DNA from: Arthrobacter terrae
GTDB taxonomy: Bacteria > Actinomycetota > Actinomycetes > Actinomycetales > Micrococcaceae
Assembly: GCF_015708085.1 (NCBI RefSeq)
Contig: NZ_JADNYM010000021.1
Location: 1 to 64,000 of the forward strand
Direction: 5' to 3'
Length of the DNA: 64,000 nucleotides
Below are positions 1 to 9,900 of the stretch, one piece after another. Made by a program: the position numbers and the translations under genes. The notes under the pieces were generated by a model. It ran no database searches and was not told the DNA's origin. It saw only the letters and a list, made by a program, of their open reading frames with translations. Position 1 is the stretch's first letter, and each line of letters begins with the position of its first letter.

Positions 1-1
1 C

Positions 2-115
2 ATTCAGGTCAACAACGAGCACCCGAAACCCCTGATCTGGGTCGCGACCGCAGACTCCATCCTGGAAAAAGTCGCCCGCGGCCGCGTCGCACTCCAAGCC
101 ATCAAGCAAAACTGA
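2..115 (+). CDS. C-terminal end of an IS630-type transposase (partial, cut by left edge)
   Basis: Only the last 37 codons are in the window, reading IQVNNEHPKPLIWVATADSI then about 17 more residues to a TGA at 113-115. The pattern of a short polar run, KPLIWVATAD and a helix ILEKVARGRVALQAI matches the extreme C-terminus of IS630/Tc1-like DDE transposases, which end in ...PFIWTKTADEIL.... The catalytic core lies outside the window, so completeness of the element cannot be judged. It is the only transposase trace seen and may mark the right end of an insertion beside the glyoxylate operon. Confidence 0.6.
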   Translation: MQVNNEHPKPLIWVATADSILEKVARGRVALQAIKQN

Positions 116-124
116 GACACACCA

Positions 125-161
125 CTAGGTGCCGCTAAACCACCATTTTGGCGGCACTTAG
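125..161. repeat. Hairpin just after the transposase (IS end or terminator)
   Basis: CTAGGTGCCGC at 125-135 pairs with GCGGCACTTAG at 151-161 with a single G-T wobble and a 15-nt loop. It sits 9 bases after the transposase stop. It could be the subterminal inverted repeat of the IS or a terminator; no long T-run follows, so the IS-end reading is slightly preferred. Confidence 0.45.
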
Positions 162-237
162 CGTCCTTTCGTCCGTGCATGCTCCCAAAACCGTCGGCGT
201 CAGCCTTCCGGGGGTTGACGGCACGCGAGGACAGCCC

Positions 238-279
238 TAGACTTTTCATTAGGCAAGATATAATTTTCATATAGTGAAA
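238..279 (+). promoter_or_regulatory. Candidate promoter and operator of the glyoxylate operon
   Basis: A perfect TATAAT lies at 259-264 with a weak -35-like TAGACT at 238-243 (15-bp spacing). Immediately downstream, TTTCA at 265-269 and TGAAA at 275-279 form an inverted repeat with a 5-bp spacer. A repressor bound there would block the start of transcription of the hyi-glxR-gcl-glxK-allB genes. No regulator gene is adjacent in this window, so the protein that binds is unknown. Confidence 0.45.
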
Positions 280-338
280 GTAGTAGCGTTAGAGCGTTGA
301 CGCTGCATCACTTACTACGCTGGCGAAGGATATCCACA

Positions 339-1121
339 ATGACGTACGCAGTGAACTGTTCGATCCTCCTGACCGACCTGCCTCTGCTGGAGCGTCCGGC
401 CGCGGCCAAGGCAGCAGGCTTTGACGCCGTCGAATTCTGGTGGCCCTTCGCCGAATCGGTTCCGGCGGATGCAGAAGTCACCGCGTTCGAAAACGCCATC
501 ACCAACGCAGGCGTCCAGCTCACCGGCCTGAACTTCAACGCCGGAAACATGCCCGCCGGAGACCGCGGACTGGTCTCCTGGAAGGGCCGTTGTTCGGAGT
601 TCAAAGACAATATTGACGTCGTCGCCGGCATCGGTGAGCGGCTGGGCTGCAAGGCCTTCAACGCGCTGTACGGAAACCGAATGGCAGAGTTCACGCCGGA
701 GGAGCAGGATGAGCTCGCAGTGAAGAATCTCGTCGCGGCGGCCCAGGGCGTGGCCAGGATCGGCGGGACTGTGCTGCTGGAACCCGTCAGCGGCGCCGAG
801 CTTTACCCGATCAAGACCGCCGCGCAGGCCATGGACGTGATCGGCAAGGTCCGTCATGCCGGAGCAGAGAACATCGCGCTGCTGGCGGATTTCTACCACC
901 TCTCGGTTAACGGTGATGACGTGGATGCGGTAATCGCGAGCTACGCGAAGGACTTCGGGCACATTCAGATCGCGGATGCCCCCGGCCGCGGCGCACCGGG
1001 CTCGGGTGAGCTCCCGCTCGGTGACTGGATTGCCAAGAGCCGTGACCTCGGCTTCGACGGTTACATCGGACTCGAATACAAAGCGGACACGGACGAGGCC
1101 TTCACCTGGCTGATCCGCTAG
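339..1121 (+). CDS. hyi: Hydroxypyruvate isomerase
   Basis: Predicted to interconvert hydroxypyruvate and tartronate semialdehyde in glyoxylate metabolism, in the cytosol. The 260-residue product is a TIM-barrel protein of the xylose-isomerase-like fold. It opens MTYAVNCSILLTDLPLLERP and carries the metal-ligand blocks LLEPVSG, LLADFYHL, HIQIADAPGRG and YIGLEYK expected of Hyi. The ATG at 339 is preferred over an in-frame ATG at 297 because GAAGGA lies about 8 nt upstream and family members start at this point. It is the first gene of an operon-like run with glxR, gcl, glxK and allB, which supports the assignment over a generic sugar isomerase. Confidence 0.9.
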   Translation: MTYAVNCSILLTDLPLLERPAAAKAAGFDAVEFWWPFAESVPADAEVTAFENAITNAGVQLTGLNFNAGNMPAGDRGLVSWKGRCSEFKDNIDVVAGIGERLGCKAFNALYGNRMAEFTPEEQDELAVKNLVAAAQGVARIGGTVLLEPVSGAELYPIKTAAQAMDVIGKVRHAGAENIALLADFYHLSVNGDDVDAVIASYAKDFGHIQIADAPGRGAPGSGELPLGDWIAKSRDLGFDGYIGLEYKADTDEAFTWLIR

Positions 1122-1186
1122 GCGACCATCCCCGCACGCCAACACAACGACCCACCTCCATCCCAGCCCGCACCGCACATCCGCAT

Positions 1187-1252
1187 CCCAACTAGGTAGC
1201 ACTTACGGCACTCAAAAGCACGAATGAGTGCAACAACTGCTACCTAGTTGGG
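1187..1252. repeat. 66-bp palindromic repeat, copy 1
   Basis: Perfect 15-bp outer arms CCCAACTAGGTAGCA (1187-1201) and TGCTACCTAGTTGGG (1238-1252) enclose an inner stem GCACTCA (1208-1214)/TGAGTGC (1225-1231). A second copy of the same length lies at 28828-28893, with the right outer arm identical and about 55 of 66 positions matching by eye. It sits between hyi and glxR, so transcripts crossing it could fold into a large hairpin. It resembles REP/MITE-type intergenic elements; no coding capacity. Confidence 0.85.
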
Positions 1253-1282
1253 GAGACACCCGCAGACCAAAAGGATTTCATC

Positions 1283-2188
1283 ATGACAAACGTTGCAGTT
1301 ATCGGACTCGGCATTATGGGCCTGCCCATGGCCACCAACCTGGTCAAGGCCGGCTTCACCGTCACCGGCTTCAACCGCAGCCAGGACAAGATTGACGCCC
1401 TGGTCGAGGCGGGCGGCGAAGGCGCCACCAGCATCGCCGACGCCGTGAAGGATGCCGATGTTGTCATCACCATGGTGCCGGACTCCCCCGATGTTGAGGG
1501 CGTAGTGTCCGGCCCGGACGGCGTCTTCGCACACGCCAAATCCGGTGCGTACTGGATCGATGCCAGCAGCATCCGCCCGGACTTCAGCGTCCGCCTCGCC
1601 AAGGATGCCAAGGAAGCCGGCGTTAAGCCCCTTGACGCACCGGTTTCCGGCGGCGAGCAGGGCGCCATCGACGGAGTACTCTCCATCATGGTCGGCGGGG
1701 AGGCCGCGGACTTTGACGCCGTCGCTGACGTACTCAACGCCGTCGGCAAGACGATTGTGCACGTGGGCCCCTCCGGTTCCGGGCAGACGGTCAAGGCAGC
1801 GAACCAGCTGATCGTGGCCGGCAACATCGAGCTTCTCGCTGAGGCGATCGTCTTCCTGGAGGCCTACGGCGTGGACACGCAGGCGGCCCTGAAGGTCCTC
1901 GGCGGCGGCCTGGCCGGCTCCAAGGTGCTCGAGCAGAAGGGGCAGAAAATGCTGGACCGCTCGTTTGAGCCCGGCTTCCGCCTGCAGCTGCACAACAAAG
2001 ACATGGGTATCGTCACCTCCGCCGCCCGTGAAGCCGGGGTTACCATCCCGCTCGGCGCCCTGGTTGCACAGCTGGTCGGCTCGATGGTCAATCAGGGCGA
2101 CGGTGGCCTTGACCACTCGGGCCTGTTCAAGCTCGTCGAGCAGCTCTCCGGCAAGTCCGGCCCTGCCGGCTCCGCCACAGCTAACTAG
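1283..2188 (+). CDS. glxR: 2-hydroxy-3-oxopropionate (tartronate semialdehyde) reductase
   Basis: Reduces tartronate semialdehyde to D-glycerate with NAD(P)H, the step after glyoxylate carboligase. The 301-residue protein belongs to the 3-hydroxyisobutyrate dehydrogenase family. The N-terminal Rossmann motif [15 protein letters not shown] is followed by the substrate loop [14 protein letters not shown] and the catalytic-lysine helix [12 protein letters not shown], all canonical. The length is normal. The ATG at 1283 has AAAGGA 8-9 nt upstream. Placement between hyi and gcl decides the substrate in favour of tartronate semialdehyde over 3-hydroxyisobutyrate. Confidence 0.92.
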   Translation: MTNVAVIGLGIMGLPMATNLVKAGFTVTGFNRSQDKIDALVEAGGEGATSIADAVKDADVVITMVPDSPDVEGVVSGPDGVFAHAKSGAYWIDASSIRPDFSVRLAKDAKEAGVKPLDAPVSGGEQGAIDGVLSIMVGGEAADFDAVADVLNAVGKTIVHVGPSGSGQTVKAANQLIVAGNIELLAEAIVFLEAYGVDTQAALKVLGGGLAGSKVLEQKGQKMLDRSFEPGFRLQLHNKDMGIVTSAAREAGVTIPLGALVAQLVGSMVNQGDGGLDHSGLFKLVEQLSGKSGPAGSATAN

Positions 2189-2230
2189 TCCTCCACCGCC
2201 GGAACACCGGCAATAGCCATTCACAGAATT

Positions 2231-2261
2231 CCCCCGACCGGCGCGTAGCGCCGGCCGGGGG
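2231..2261 (+). terminator. Intra-operon hairpin before gcl
   Basis: A 14-bp stem with one mismatch (2231-2244 with 2248-2261, loop GTA) lies directly upstream of the gcl ribosome-binding site (AGAAGGAGAA). It has no T-tract. It could be a partial terminator, or an RNA-processing or stability element that sets gcl expression relative to glxR. Confidence 0.5.
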
Positions 2262-2280
2262 ACACCAGAAGGAGAATCCC

Positions 2281-4071
<1,791 letters not shown>

Positions 4072-4080
4072 GAGAAAACC

Positions 4081-5286
4081 ATGCGCATTGTCATAGCCCC
4101 GGATAAATTCAAGGGTTCACTCTCCGCGCCGGAGGTGGCCGCACATCTGGCCGCCGGTCTGCTGGCCACGGAGCCGGGGCTGACAGTGGAGCAAATTCCA
4201 GTGGCCGACGGCGGCGAGGGGACTTTGGACGCCGCCGTCGGCTCCGGCTTCGAGCTCCGGAGCGTGACGGTGGCCGGGCCGACCGGCCGGCCGATCATCG
4301 CGGACTTTGCGGTCCGCGGCCACCAGGCGGTCATCGAAATGGCAGTGGCCTCCGGGCTCGCCGTACTCCACAAGGGCGAACTGTCTGCCCTGACTGCCAC
4401 CAGCCGCGGCACCGGAGACCTGATCCGGGCCGCACTGGATGCCGGTTGCACGGACATCGTTCTCGGTGTGGGCGGCAGCGCCTGCACCGACGGCGGCGCC
4501 GGCCTGCTCAGCGCGCTGGGTGTAAAACTGCTGGACGAACGCGGGCAGAAGTTGCCCGACGGCGGCGGGGCCCTGGCGCAGTTAGCGGAAGTGGGCGTCT
4601 GCGGGCTGGACCCCCGGCTGGCAGCGGCGAACATTGTGCTGGCCAGCGACGTGGACAATCCGCTGCTCGGGCCCAATGGCGCGGCGGAAATCTTCGGCCC
4701 GCAAAAGGGTGCCTCACCGGCGGATGTGCTGGCGCTGGAACACGGTCTGGAATGCTACTTCCGGCTGCTCTCCAACGCCATCGGCACGCATGCCGTCACC
4801 AGCTCCGATGCTCCCGGAGCCGGAGCAGCCGGCGGTGTGGGCTACGCCGCCCTGGCCGTCCTGGGCGCGGAGCGCCGCCCCGGCATCGACGTGGTTCTGG
4901 ACTTCACCGGTCTGGACAGCAGAATTGCGGGAGCTGATCTGGTCATCACCGGCGAGGGCAGCCTGGATGGCCAGAGCCTGGGCGGCAAAACGCCGATGGG
5001 CGTGGCACAGGCCGCCGCACGCGCCGGCATTCCCGTGATTGCCGTCTGCGGCCGTACTACCCTTGATCCGGTAACACTCTCCGGTGCCGGGTTCGCCAAA
5101 ACGTATGCTTTGACCGAACTGGAGCCGGATGTCAGCATCTGCATCAGGGACGCCGCCGTCCTGCTGGAACGGCTGGGCCGGCGGATTGCCCTGGACTGGG
5201 CCGAAGGTGGATCCAACACCGCCGATGCGGGCAGCACCGTACCAAGTACCCCCGATTTTGACACCAAGGAGCCCTTCAATGTTTGA
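4081..5286 (+). CDS. glxK: Glycerate 2-kinase, GlxK/GarK type
   Basis: Phosphorylates D-glycerate so that carbon from glyoxylate enters lower glycolysis. The sequence opens MRIVIAPDKFKGSLSAPEVA and carries PVADGGEGT, VLGVGGSACTDGGAG, GAAGGVGYAAL and VITGEGSLDGQS, the standard blocks of class I glycerate kinase. At 401 residues it is slightly longer than usual (about 375-380) because of a polar tail of roughly 25 residues. That tail overlaps the start of allB by 8 bp, showing translational coupling. Confidence 0.93.
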   Translation: MRIVIAPDKFKGSLSAPEVAAHLAAGLLATEPGLTVEQIPVADGGEGTLDAAVGSGFELRSVTVAGPTGRPIIADFAVRGHQAVIEMAVASGLAVLHKGELSALTATSRGTGDLIRAALDAGCTDIVLGVGGSACTDGGAGLLSALGVKLLDERGQKLPDGGGALAQLAEVGVCGLDPRLAAANIVLASDVDNPLLGPNGAAEIFGPQKGASPADVLALEHGLECYFRLLSNAIGTHAVTSSDAPGAGAAGGVGYAALAVLGAERRPGIDVVLDFTGLDSRIAGADLVITGEGSLDGQSLGGKTPMGVAQAAARAGIPVIAVCGRTTLDPVTLSGAGFAKTYALTELEPDVSICIRDAAVLLERLGRRIALDWAEGGSNTADAGSTVPSTPDFDTKEPFNV

Positions 5287-6613
5287 CCTCGTCATCCGCG
5301 GCCAGCGAGTCCTCACCAGTGACGGCATTGCCGCGCGCGAGGTGGGCGTCCGCGGCGGCGTCATTGCCGCCGTCGAACCCCTCGGTGCCGGTCTGGAAGG
5401 CACCCGCAGCATCGAGCTGGCAGCCGACGAAACCCTCATCCCGGGCCTGGTTGACACGCACGTGCACGTCAATGAGCCCGGCCGCACCGAGTGGGAGGGC
5501 TTCGCGTCCGCCACCCGCGCCGCTGCCGCCGGCGGCGTCACCACCATTATCGACATGCCGCTGAACAGCATCCCGCCGACGACGACGGCAGAGGCGTTGG
5601 CGCTCAAACGCAGTGTTGCGCAGGACCAGGCTTTCGTGGACGTTGGCTTCTGGGGCGGAGCCGTGCCCGGCAACACCGGCGACCTGCGCAGCATGCACGA
5701 CGCGGGCGCGTTCGGCTTTAAATGCTTCCTGATCCACTCCGGCGTAGACGAATTCCCGCATCTGGAACCGGCCGAGATGGAAAAGGACATGGCCGAGCTG
5801 GCAACCTTCGATTCGTTGCTGATCGTGCATGCCGAGGACTCCCGCACCATTGAGGAAGCGCCCGCGACCCCGGGCACCCACTACAGCGACTTTTTGGCCT
5901 CCCGCCCCCGTGGAGCGGAGAACGTTGCCATCGCGGCCGTCATCGATGCCGCCCGACGCACCGGCGCCCGCGCCCACATTCTGCACCTGAGCTCCTCCGA
6001 TGCCCTGCCGCTGATCGCCGCGGCAAAGGCCGAGGGCATCAAGCTGACCGTGGAAACCTGCCCGCACTACCTCACCCTGATGGCCGAGGAAATCCCGGAC
6101 GGCGCCACCGCGTTCAAATGCTGCCCGCCGATCCGCGAAGCAGGCAACCGTGAATTGCTCTGGGCCGGGCTGCAGGACGGCACCATTGACTGCATCGTCT
6201 CCGACCACTCCCCCAGCACCCTGGACCTCAAGGACCTGGAACACGGCGACTTTGCCGTGGCCTGGGGCGGCGTTTCCTCGCTGCAGCTGGGACTGTCCCT
6301 GATCTGGACCGACGCCCGCAGCCGCGGCATCCCACTGGAGCAGGTTATTTCCTGGATGTCCGCGAAACCCGCCGCCCTCGCCCGGCTGGGATCCAAGGGT
6401 CAGCTGGCCACAGGGTACGACGCGGATCTGGTGGTCTTCGCCGCCGAGGAAGACTATGTTGTGGACGTCTCCAAGCTCAAGCACAAAAACCCGATCACGC
6501 CCTACGACGGAAAAACCCTGACCGGCCTGGTCCGCAGGACCTTTTTGCGCGGCAGCGAAGTGGACGGGAAAACGCCCACTGGAAATCTGCTTTCGCGCGG
6601 GAACGCGGGCTAG
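5279..6613 (+). CDS. allB: Allantoinase (cyclic amidohydrolase)
   Basis: Hydrolyses allantoin to allantoate, the first committed step of allantoin use; downstream ureidoglycolate cleavage yields the glyoxylate consumed by this operon. The 444-residue protein has the metal-binding HxH (DTHVHVNEPGRTEWEGF), the lysine to be carboxylated (FGFKCFLIHSG), histidines in LLIVHAEDS and AHILHLSSS, and the metal aspartate in IVSDHSPS. The ATG at 5279 is chosen because AAGGA lies 8 nt upstream and the preceding in-frame sequence is glxK in another frame. Dihydropyrimidinase or dihydroorotase are less likely given motif and context. Confidence 0.9.
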   Translation: MFDLVIRGQRVLTSDGIAAREVGVRGGVIAAVEPLGAGLEGTRSIELAADETLIPGLVDTHVHVNEPGRTEWEGFASATRAAAAGGVTTIIDMPLNSIPPTTTAEALALKRSVAQDQAFVDVGFWGGAVPGNTGDLRSMHDAGAFGFKCFLIHSGVDEFPHLEPAEMEKDMAELATFDSLLIVHAEDSRTIEEAPATPGTHYSDFLASRPRGAENVAIAAVIDAARRTGARAHILHLSSSDALPLIAAAKAEGIKLTVETCPHYLTLMAEEIPDGATAFKCCPPIREAGNRELLWAGLQDGTIDCIVSDHSPSTLDLKDLEHGDFAVAWGGVSSLQLGLSLIWTDARSRGIPLEQVISWMSAKPAALARLGSKGQLATGYDADLVVFAAEEDYVVDVSKLKHKNPITPYDGKTLTGLVRRTFLRGSEVDGKTPTGNLLSRGNAG

Positions 6614-6657
6614 CCGGAGCTTTCCGCACCCGCCGGGGCCTTGAGCCCAGTCGTCGC

Positions 6658-6692
6658 CCTCTGCCGCTTTGATACCCTCAAAGCGGCAGAGG
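6658..6692 (+). terminator. Rho-independent terminator of the glyoxylate/allantoin operon
   Basis: A perfect 15-bp stem, CCTCTGCCGCTTTGA (6658-6672) with TCAAAGCGGCAGAGG (6678-6692) and loop TACCC, is followed by AGTTTT. It lies 45 bp after allB. Confidence 0.85.
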
Positions 6693-6737
6693 AGTTTTAA
6701 CGCGACCATTCATTGTGAGTATCCGGCGAGGAGCCCC

Positions 6738-7589
6738 ATGACCACCAGCAGATCACTCGTCCTCGGCGGCGGCGGCGTCACCGGCATTGGCTGGGAAACC
6801 GGGCTGATCGCCGGACTCGCCGATCGCGGTATCCGCCTTAGCGAAGCGGACCGCATCATTGGAACTTCCGCCGGTTCCAGCGTCGCCGCCACCCTCACTT
6901 CCGGCATCCAGGCCAACGACGCTTACCACGCTCAAATCGCGGACCGCGGGAGCGAAAGGGCCGCCAGGCTCGGCATCAGCAACCTCGCCCGTTTCCTCGG
7001 CCCGCAGCTCCTCCCCGCCTCCGACCAGACCATCGCCCGGCGGATCGGCAGTGCAGCTCTGCGCGCCAAGACCGTGAGCGAGGCCGAGCGCCGGGAAATC
7101 ATCGCCCGGCGCGTTCCCTGCGCCGATTGGCCGGACACCGACCTGCGCATAACCGCCATCAACGCCAGCACTGGCGAGCGCCGCGTCTTCAGCAAAGACA
7201 GCCTTCTTGCCACCGGCGGCGTTTCTCTGGTCGACGCCGTCGCTGCCAGCTGCGCCGTTCCAACCGTCTGGCCGCCGGTTACCATCGGCACCCACCGCTA
7301 TATCGACGGCGGCTCTCTCTCCGCCACCAACGCCGACCTTGCCGCTGGCTGCGACGTCGTCGTCGTCCTCGCCCCCATCGCCGTATCACTTCGGAAACGC
7401 TGGTCGGTGGCGGGTCAGCTGGCTGCGCTGGGCCCCGGCGTGCGCACCCTGCTGATCACCCCCAACGACGCCGCCAAGCGAGCCATGGGCCGCAACTCAC
7501 TCGACCCCGCCTTCCGTGCAGCCGCTGCCCGCGCCGGTAAGGATCAAGCGGCGGCGGTCGCTGACGCCGTCGGCCGTCTCTGGTCCTGA
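6738..7589 (+). CDS. Patatin-like phospholipase family protein
   Basis: Predicted acyl hydrolase of the bacterial patatin/RssA type, substrate unknown. The 283-residue protein shows the three family signatures in order: the glycine-rich oxyanion-hole loop VLGGGGVTGIGWETG near the N-terminus, the nucleophile elbow GTSAGSS (G-x-S-x-G), and the catalytic-aspartate motif YIDGGSLS. The ATG at 6738 is taken because GGCGAGGAG precedes it and it begins just before the glycine loop; the earlier in-frame ATG lies inside the upstream terminator hairpin. It has its own unit between terminator and ABM gene. Confidence 0.85.
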   Translation: MTTSRSLVLGGGGVTGIGWETGLIAGLADRGIRLSEADRIIGTSAGSSVAATLTSGIQANDAYHAQIADRGSERAARLGISNLARFLGPQLLPASDQTIARRIGSAALRAKTVSEAERREIIARRVPCADWPDTDLRITAINASTGERRVFSKDSLLATGGVSLVDAVAASCAVPTVWPPVTIGTHRYIDGGSLSATNADLAAGCDVVVVLAPIAVSLRKRWSVAGQLAALGPGVRTLLITPNDAAKRAMGRNSLDPAFRAAAARAGKDQAAAVADAVGRLWS

Positions 7590-7653
7590 CGGAACGCTAC
7601 GGTCCAGAGGTGCCTTCGGTGTTCGCCCGCAGGATCTTCCCAGCGTAGCCGGA

Positions 7654-7659
7654 CATAAT
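7654..7659 (+). promoter_or_regulatory. -10 element of a leaderless start
   Basis: CATAAT ends 6 nt before the ATG at 7666 and no Shine-Dalgarno is present, so transcription probably begins at or next to the start codon. Confidence 0.55.
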
Positions 7660-7665
7660 GGCTTC

Positions 7666-8004
7666 ATGAGCATAGTGAAAATCAACGCCATCACCGTTCC
7701 TGCGGACAGCGGCGACGAGCTCGCGCAGCGCTTTGCCGCCCGCGCCGGTGCCGTTGACGGGCAGGAGGGTTTCGAAGGCTTCGAGCTTCTCAAGCCCGCC
7801 GACGAGCGCACCACGTGGCTGGTCGTGACCCGCTGGCGGGACGAGGAATCCTTCGAAGCGTGGAAAAACTCGCGCAGTTTCGGTGCCGGGCACGGACAGG
7901 CTGACCCCGTACAGGCCGACGGCGACACCCCCCGCCAGCGGCCTGTCGGCCTTTCCGCTGAGCTATGGAGCTACACCGTGGCCGGCGGCAGCGGCAGCCA
8001 GTAG
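7666..8004 (+). CDS. Antibiotic-biosynthesis-monooxygenase (ABM) domain protein, possible heme-degrading type
   Basis: The 112-residue product reads MSIVKINAITVPADSGDELAQRF..., with the small dimeric alpha-beta barrel pattern of ABM/HmoA/MhuD proteins: a first beta-strand with INAITV, a helix, GFEGFELLKP, then TTWLVVTRWRDEESFEAWKNS. The WxxEESFxAW block is typical of the heme-oxygenase-like branch, but no heme-ligand assignment can be made from sequence alone. The start is set by a CATAAT box 6 nt upstream. The neighbours give no pathway context. Confidence 0.75.
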   Translation: MSIVKINAITVPADSGDELAQRFAARAGAVDGQEGFEGFELLKPADERTTWLVVTRWRDEESFEAWKNSRSFGAGHGQADPVQADGDTPRQRPVGLSAELWSYTVAGGSGSQ

Positions 8005-8086
8005 CGGGGTGCCCGGTTTCGGGGAAACATAACGTCTCGAAGATGGGCCTGAGGGGTGGAGAACTCCAGACCGGGCCCGAAAAACA

Positions 8087-8109
8087 GCGCCGGTCCTTGC
8101 AGCCGGCGC
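8087..8109. terminator. Hairpin between convergent genes
   Basis: GCGCCGG (8087-8093) pairs perfectly with CCGGCGC (8103-8109). It lies between the ABM gene (plus) and the hypothetical gene at 8116-8568 (minus) and could end transcripts from either side, though without a T-tract. Confidence 0.45.
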
Positions 8110-8115
8110 GTGGAC

Positions 8116-8568
8116 CTACTGTGCTTCCGAGGGCAACGCCTCATGGTTCGCACGCCCATGGGTGCGGCGGTCTTCCTTCATCTCTGCCTCGAAGAGGTGC
8201 CGCTTCCCGTCGACAAGCTCCTGGCGGGCCAGTTTTTCCGCCGCCTTGAACTGCGCATAATAGCCGTCGTCGTAGTCCTCGACCACCTGGAATGTCCACC
8301 GGCCGTCGATCACGTTCCGGCCCACAATCTCCTGCTCCAACCTATCCGCCAGCCCGGTGTGACCGGCTTCGCGGAACAGATCGACTGCCTCGCCCAGCGC
8401 CAGGTCCGCTTTACCGGTCAGCCGATGAAATCCGTAGAGGTAACCGCGGGCGTGTTCGACGACTTCGAGGGCCTCGGACAGTTTACCAAGGGCCGTGACG
8501 GTCGCGTCAGTCACCCCGTCCGGGCGTTGGTGGTTGGCATCGGGACCGTCGGACGCGGAATTACTCAT
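8116..8568 (-). CDS. Conserved hypothetical protein, mostly helical
   Basis: The 150-residue protein contains TVTALGKLSEALEVVEHARGYLYGFHRLTGKADLALGEAVDLFREAGHTGLADRLEQEIVGRN and a charged C-terminus. I recognise it only as the kind of small cytosolic protein that is conserved across actinobacteria without known function. There is no signal peptide or membrane segment. The start at 8568 is preferred over 8580 because TATGCT (8576-8581 on the opposite strand) lies 7 nt upstream, fitting a leaderless transcript. It faces the ABM gene convergently. Confidence 0.7.
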   Translation of the reverse strand: MSNSASDGPDANHQRPDGVTDATVTALGKLSEALEVVEHARGYLYGFHRLTGKADLALGEAVDLFREAGHTGLADRLEQEIVGRNVIDGRWTFQVVEDYDDGYYAQFKAAEKLARQELVDGKRHLFEAEMKEDRRTHGRANHEALPSEAQ

Positions 8569-8575
8569 GCCGCTT

Positions 8576-8581
8576 AGCATA
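8576..8581 (-). promoter_or_regulatory. -10 element of a leaderless start
   Basis: TATGCT on the minus strand ends 7 nt before the ATG at 8568; no Shine-Dalgarno is seen. Confidence 0.55.
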
Positions 8582-8611
8582 TAGCCGCAGCAACGGCGTG
8601 GTCGATGGAGG

Positions 8612-9223
8612 TCACGACTGCTCCATCAGCACCGTGGTCTGCACAGTTGCAACGCTGGGGCGCGACGGTACGCTGCTGAACCCGAACCTGACCGGTGGCC
8701 GGATCTGTGCCAGCCCGCCGGCGTCGCACCCGTCCCAGCTCACTACGGCCGAATCTATCCGCCAGATATCGGTGACCCCATAAAACTCCCGACGGCCGTC
8801 CTGTGCGGAACCAGCGGTCCGGACGCCGGGACTCAGCCGGGCGGCCACCGGGCTGACGGCGCGCAGCCAACCCGGGTGGACCGCCAGACGCCGCGGCAGC
8901 AGCGCAGCCGCATAACCCAGAATGGATCTGGCGCCTACATCCGCCCGGATCCGCAGTGGCCCGGCTTCAACCACCAGAATCTTCGTCTCATTCCAGGCGT
9001 CGAGGGAGGCCGTTACCGGAACCAGCAGCGTCTCATCAAAGCCGTAAGTGCTTGAAACAAAGTCGGCTATTTCAGCACTCGGGGCCAGCAGCATCCTGTG
9101 TCCGGACCGCATTTCCACCATCACATCGGCGAACGGCCCAAACGGCGACTGCGCCCACATTCCGACCACCGCGCGCAGACCGGAGGTTGTCCCCAGCCCC
9201 GCGATGCGGCCGGTAAACACCAT
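8612..9223 (-). CDS. Conserved hypothetical protein
   Basis: The 203-residue product begins MVFTGRIAGLGTTSGLRAVV and includes GPFADVMVEMRSGHRMLLAPSAEIADFVSSTYGFDE, then LRIRADVGARSILGYAAALLP. It has no recognised domain, signal peptide or transmembrane segment. Codon use and base composition match its neighbours, and the reading frame is uninterrupted, so I consider it a real gene. It lies in the same direction as the hypothetical gene at 8116 and the SRPBCC gene at 9263, but with gaps of about 40 bp, so an operon is possible and unproven. Confidence 0.65.
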   Translation of the reverse strand: MVFTGRIAGLGTTSGLRAVVGMWAQSPFGPFADVMVEMRSGHRMLLAPSAEIADFVSSTYGFDETLLVPVTASLDAWNETKILVVEAGPLRIRADVGARSILGYAAALLPRRLAVHPGWLRAVSPVAARLSPGVRTAGSAQDGRREFYGVTDIWRIDSAVVSWDGCDAGGLAQIRPPVRFGFSSVPSRPSVATVQTTVLMEQS

Positions 9224-9262
9224 TCGCGAGCCATAACCGGCGATGTCCTCAGGCCCGGTACA

Positions 9263-9745
9263 TCAGTTGGTGTGGTGTGGCCCGGCCACGACTTCGGCCA
9301 GCTTCCCGAGCGAGCCCTCCAGCTGGTGCGCTTCCACCACCGGGAAGGAAATCTGCCGCAATACGTCCTTGTCCGTCACCTTGCTCCAGTCATAGGTCAG
9401 CGAGACATTAGTCGAATCCTGGGAGGTCGCTTCCAGCTCCCAGACCCATTCCCAGCCGGCCGGTTCCTTGCCCGCTTCGGCCGTCTTCCACGCCAGCAGT
9501 TTGTTCGGATCAAACCCCACCACGTGGTTATCCGTCTGGTACTCCCCGCCCATCTTGTCCCAAAACATGTTCATCGTGAACACCTGCCCAACGGCGGTGA
9601 TCCGGTCCGTCTTCTCATCCGAGCGCACCATCCCCGAGCCATCGAGCTCAGCATGGTTCGCCGGGTTGCTTAGGAGCTTGAAGATCTCCTTTGCCGGGGC
9701 GTCAATTACGCGGTCAACTGTCAGTTTTCCTTCGGTTTCAGTCAT
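9263..9745 (-). CDS. SRPBCC (START/Bet v1-like) family protein
   Basis: The 160-residue protein shows the polyketide-cyclase/AHSA1-like pattern: KLTVDRVIDAPAKEIFKLLSNPANHAELDGSGMV at the start, a central strand-rich part with WKTAEAGKEPAGWEWVWELEA, and a long C-terminal helix LEGSLGKLAEVV. Such proteins bind hydrophobic ligands; the ligand cannot be told. The start at 9745 (MTETEGKL) is chosen over an ATG 36 bp earlier because AATGCT lies 6 nt upstream and family members begin there. Divergent from the aldo/keto reductase gene. Confidence 0.8.
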   Translation of the reverse strand: MTETEGKLTVDRVIDAPAKEIFKLLSNPANHAELDGSGMVRSDEKTDRITAVGQVFTMNMFWDKMGGEYQTDNHVVGFDPNKLLAWKTAEAGKEPAGWEWVWELEATSQDSTNVSLTYDWSKVTDKDVLRQISFPVVEAHQLEGSLGKLAEVVAGPHHTN

Positions 9746-9900
9746 AGTCCCAGCATTGCGCAGTTTGCTGATGATTTCCACTGCACCGAATTACGACGGC
9801 GTCGACCGGGCAGCCCGGTGAAGGCTCGGCTGGTGGTGGTGACGTCCGGTACACATATCCGCTCCGGAATATCGACGCACCACCCGTGGTTGCCGCCACC

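Noticed and set aside
315-1202. Long minus-strand open frame opposite hyi
   Set aside because: High-GC antisense shadow; the product is Arg/Gly/Val-rich with no motif, whereas the plus strand encodes a clear Hyi.
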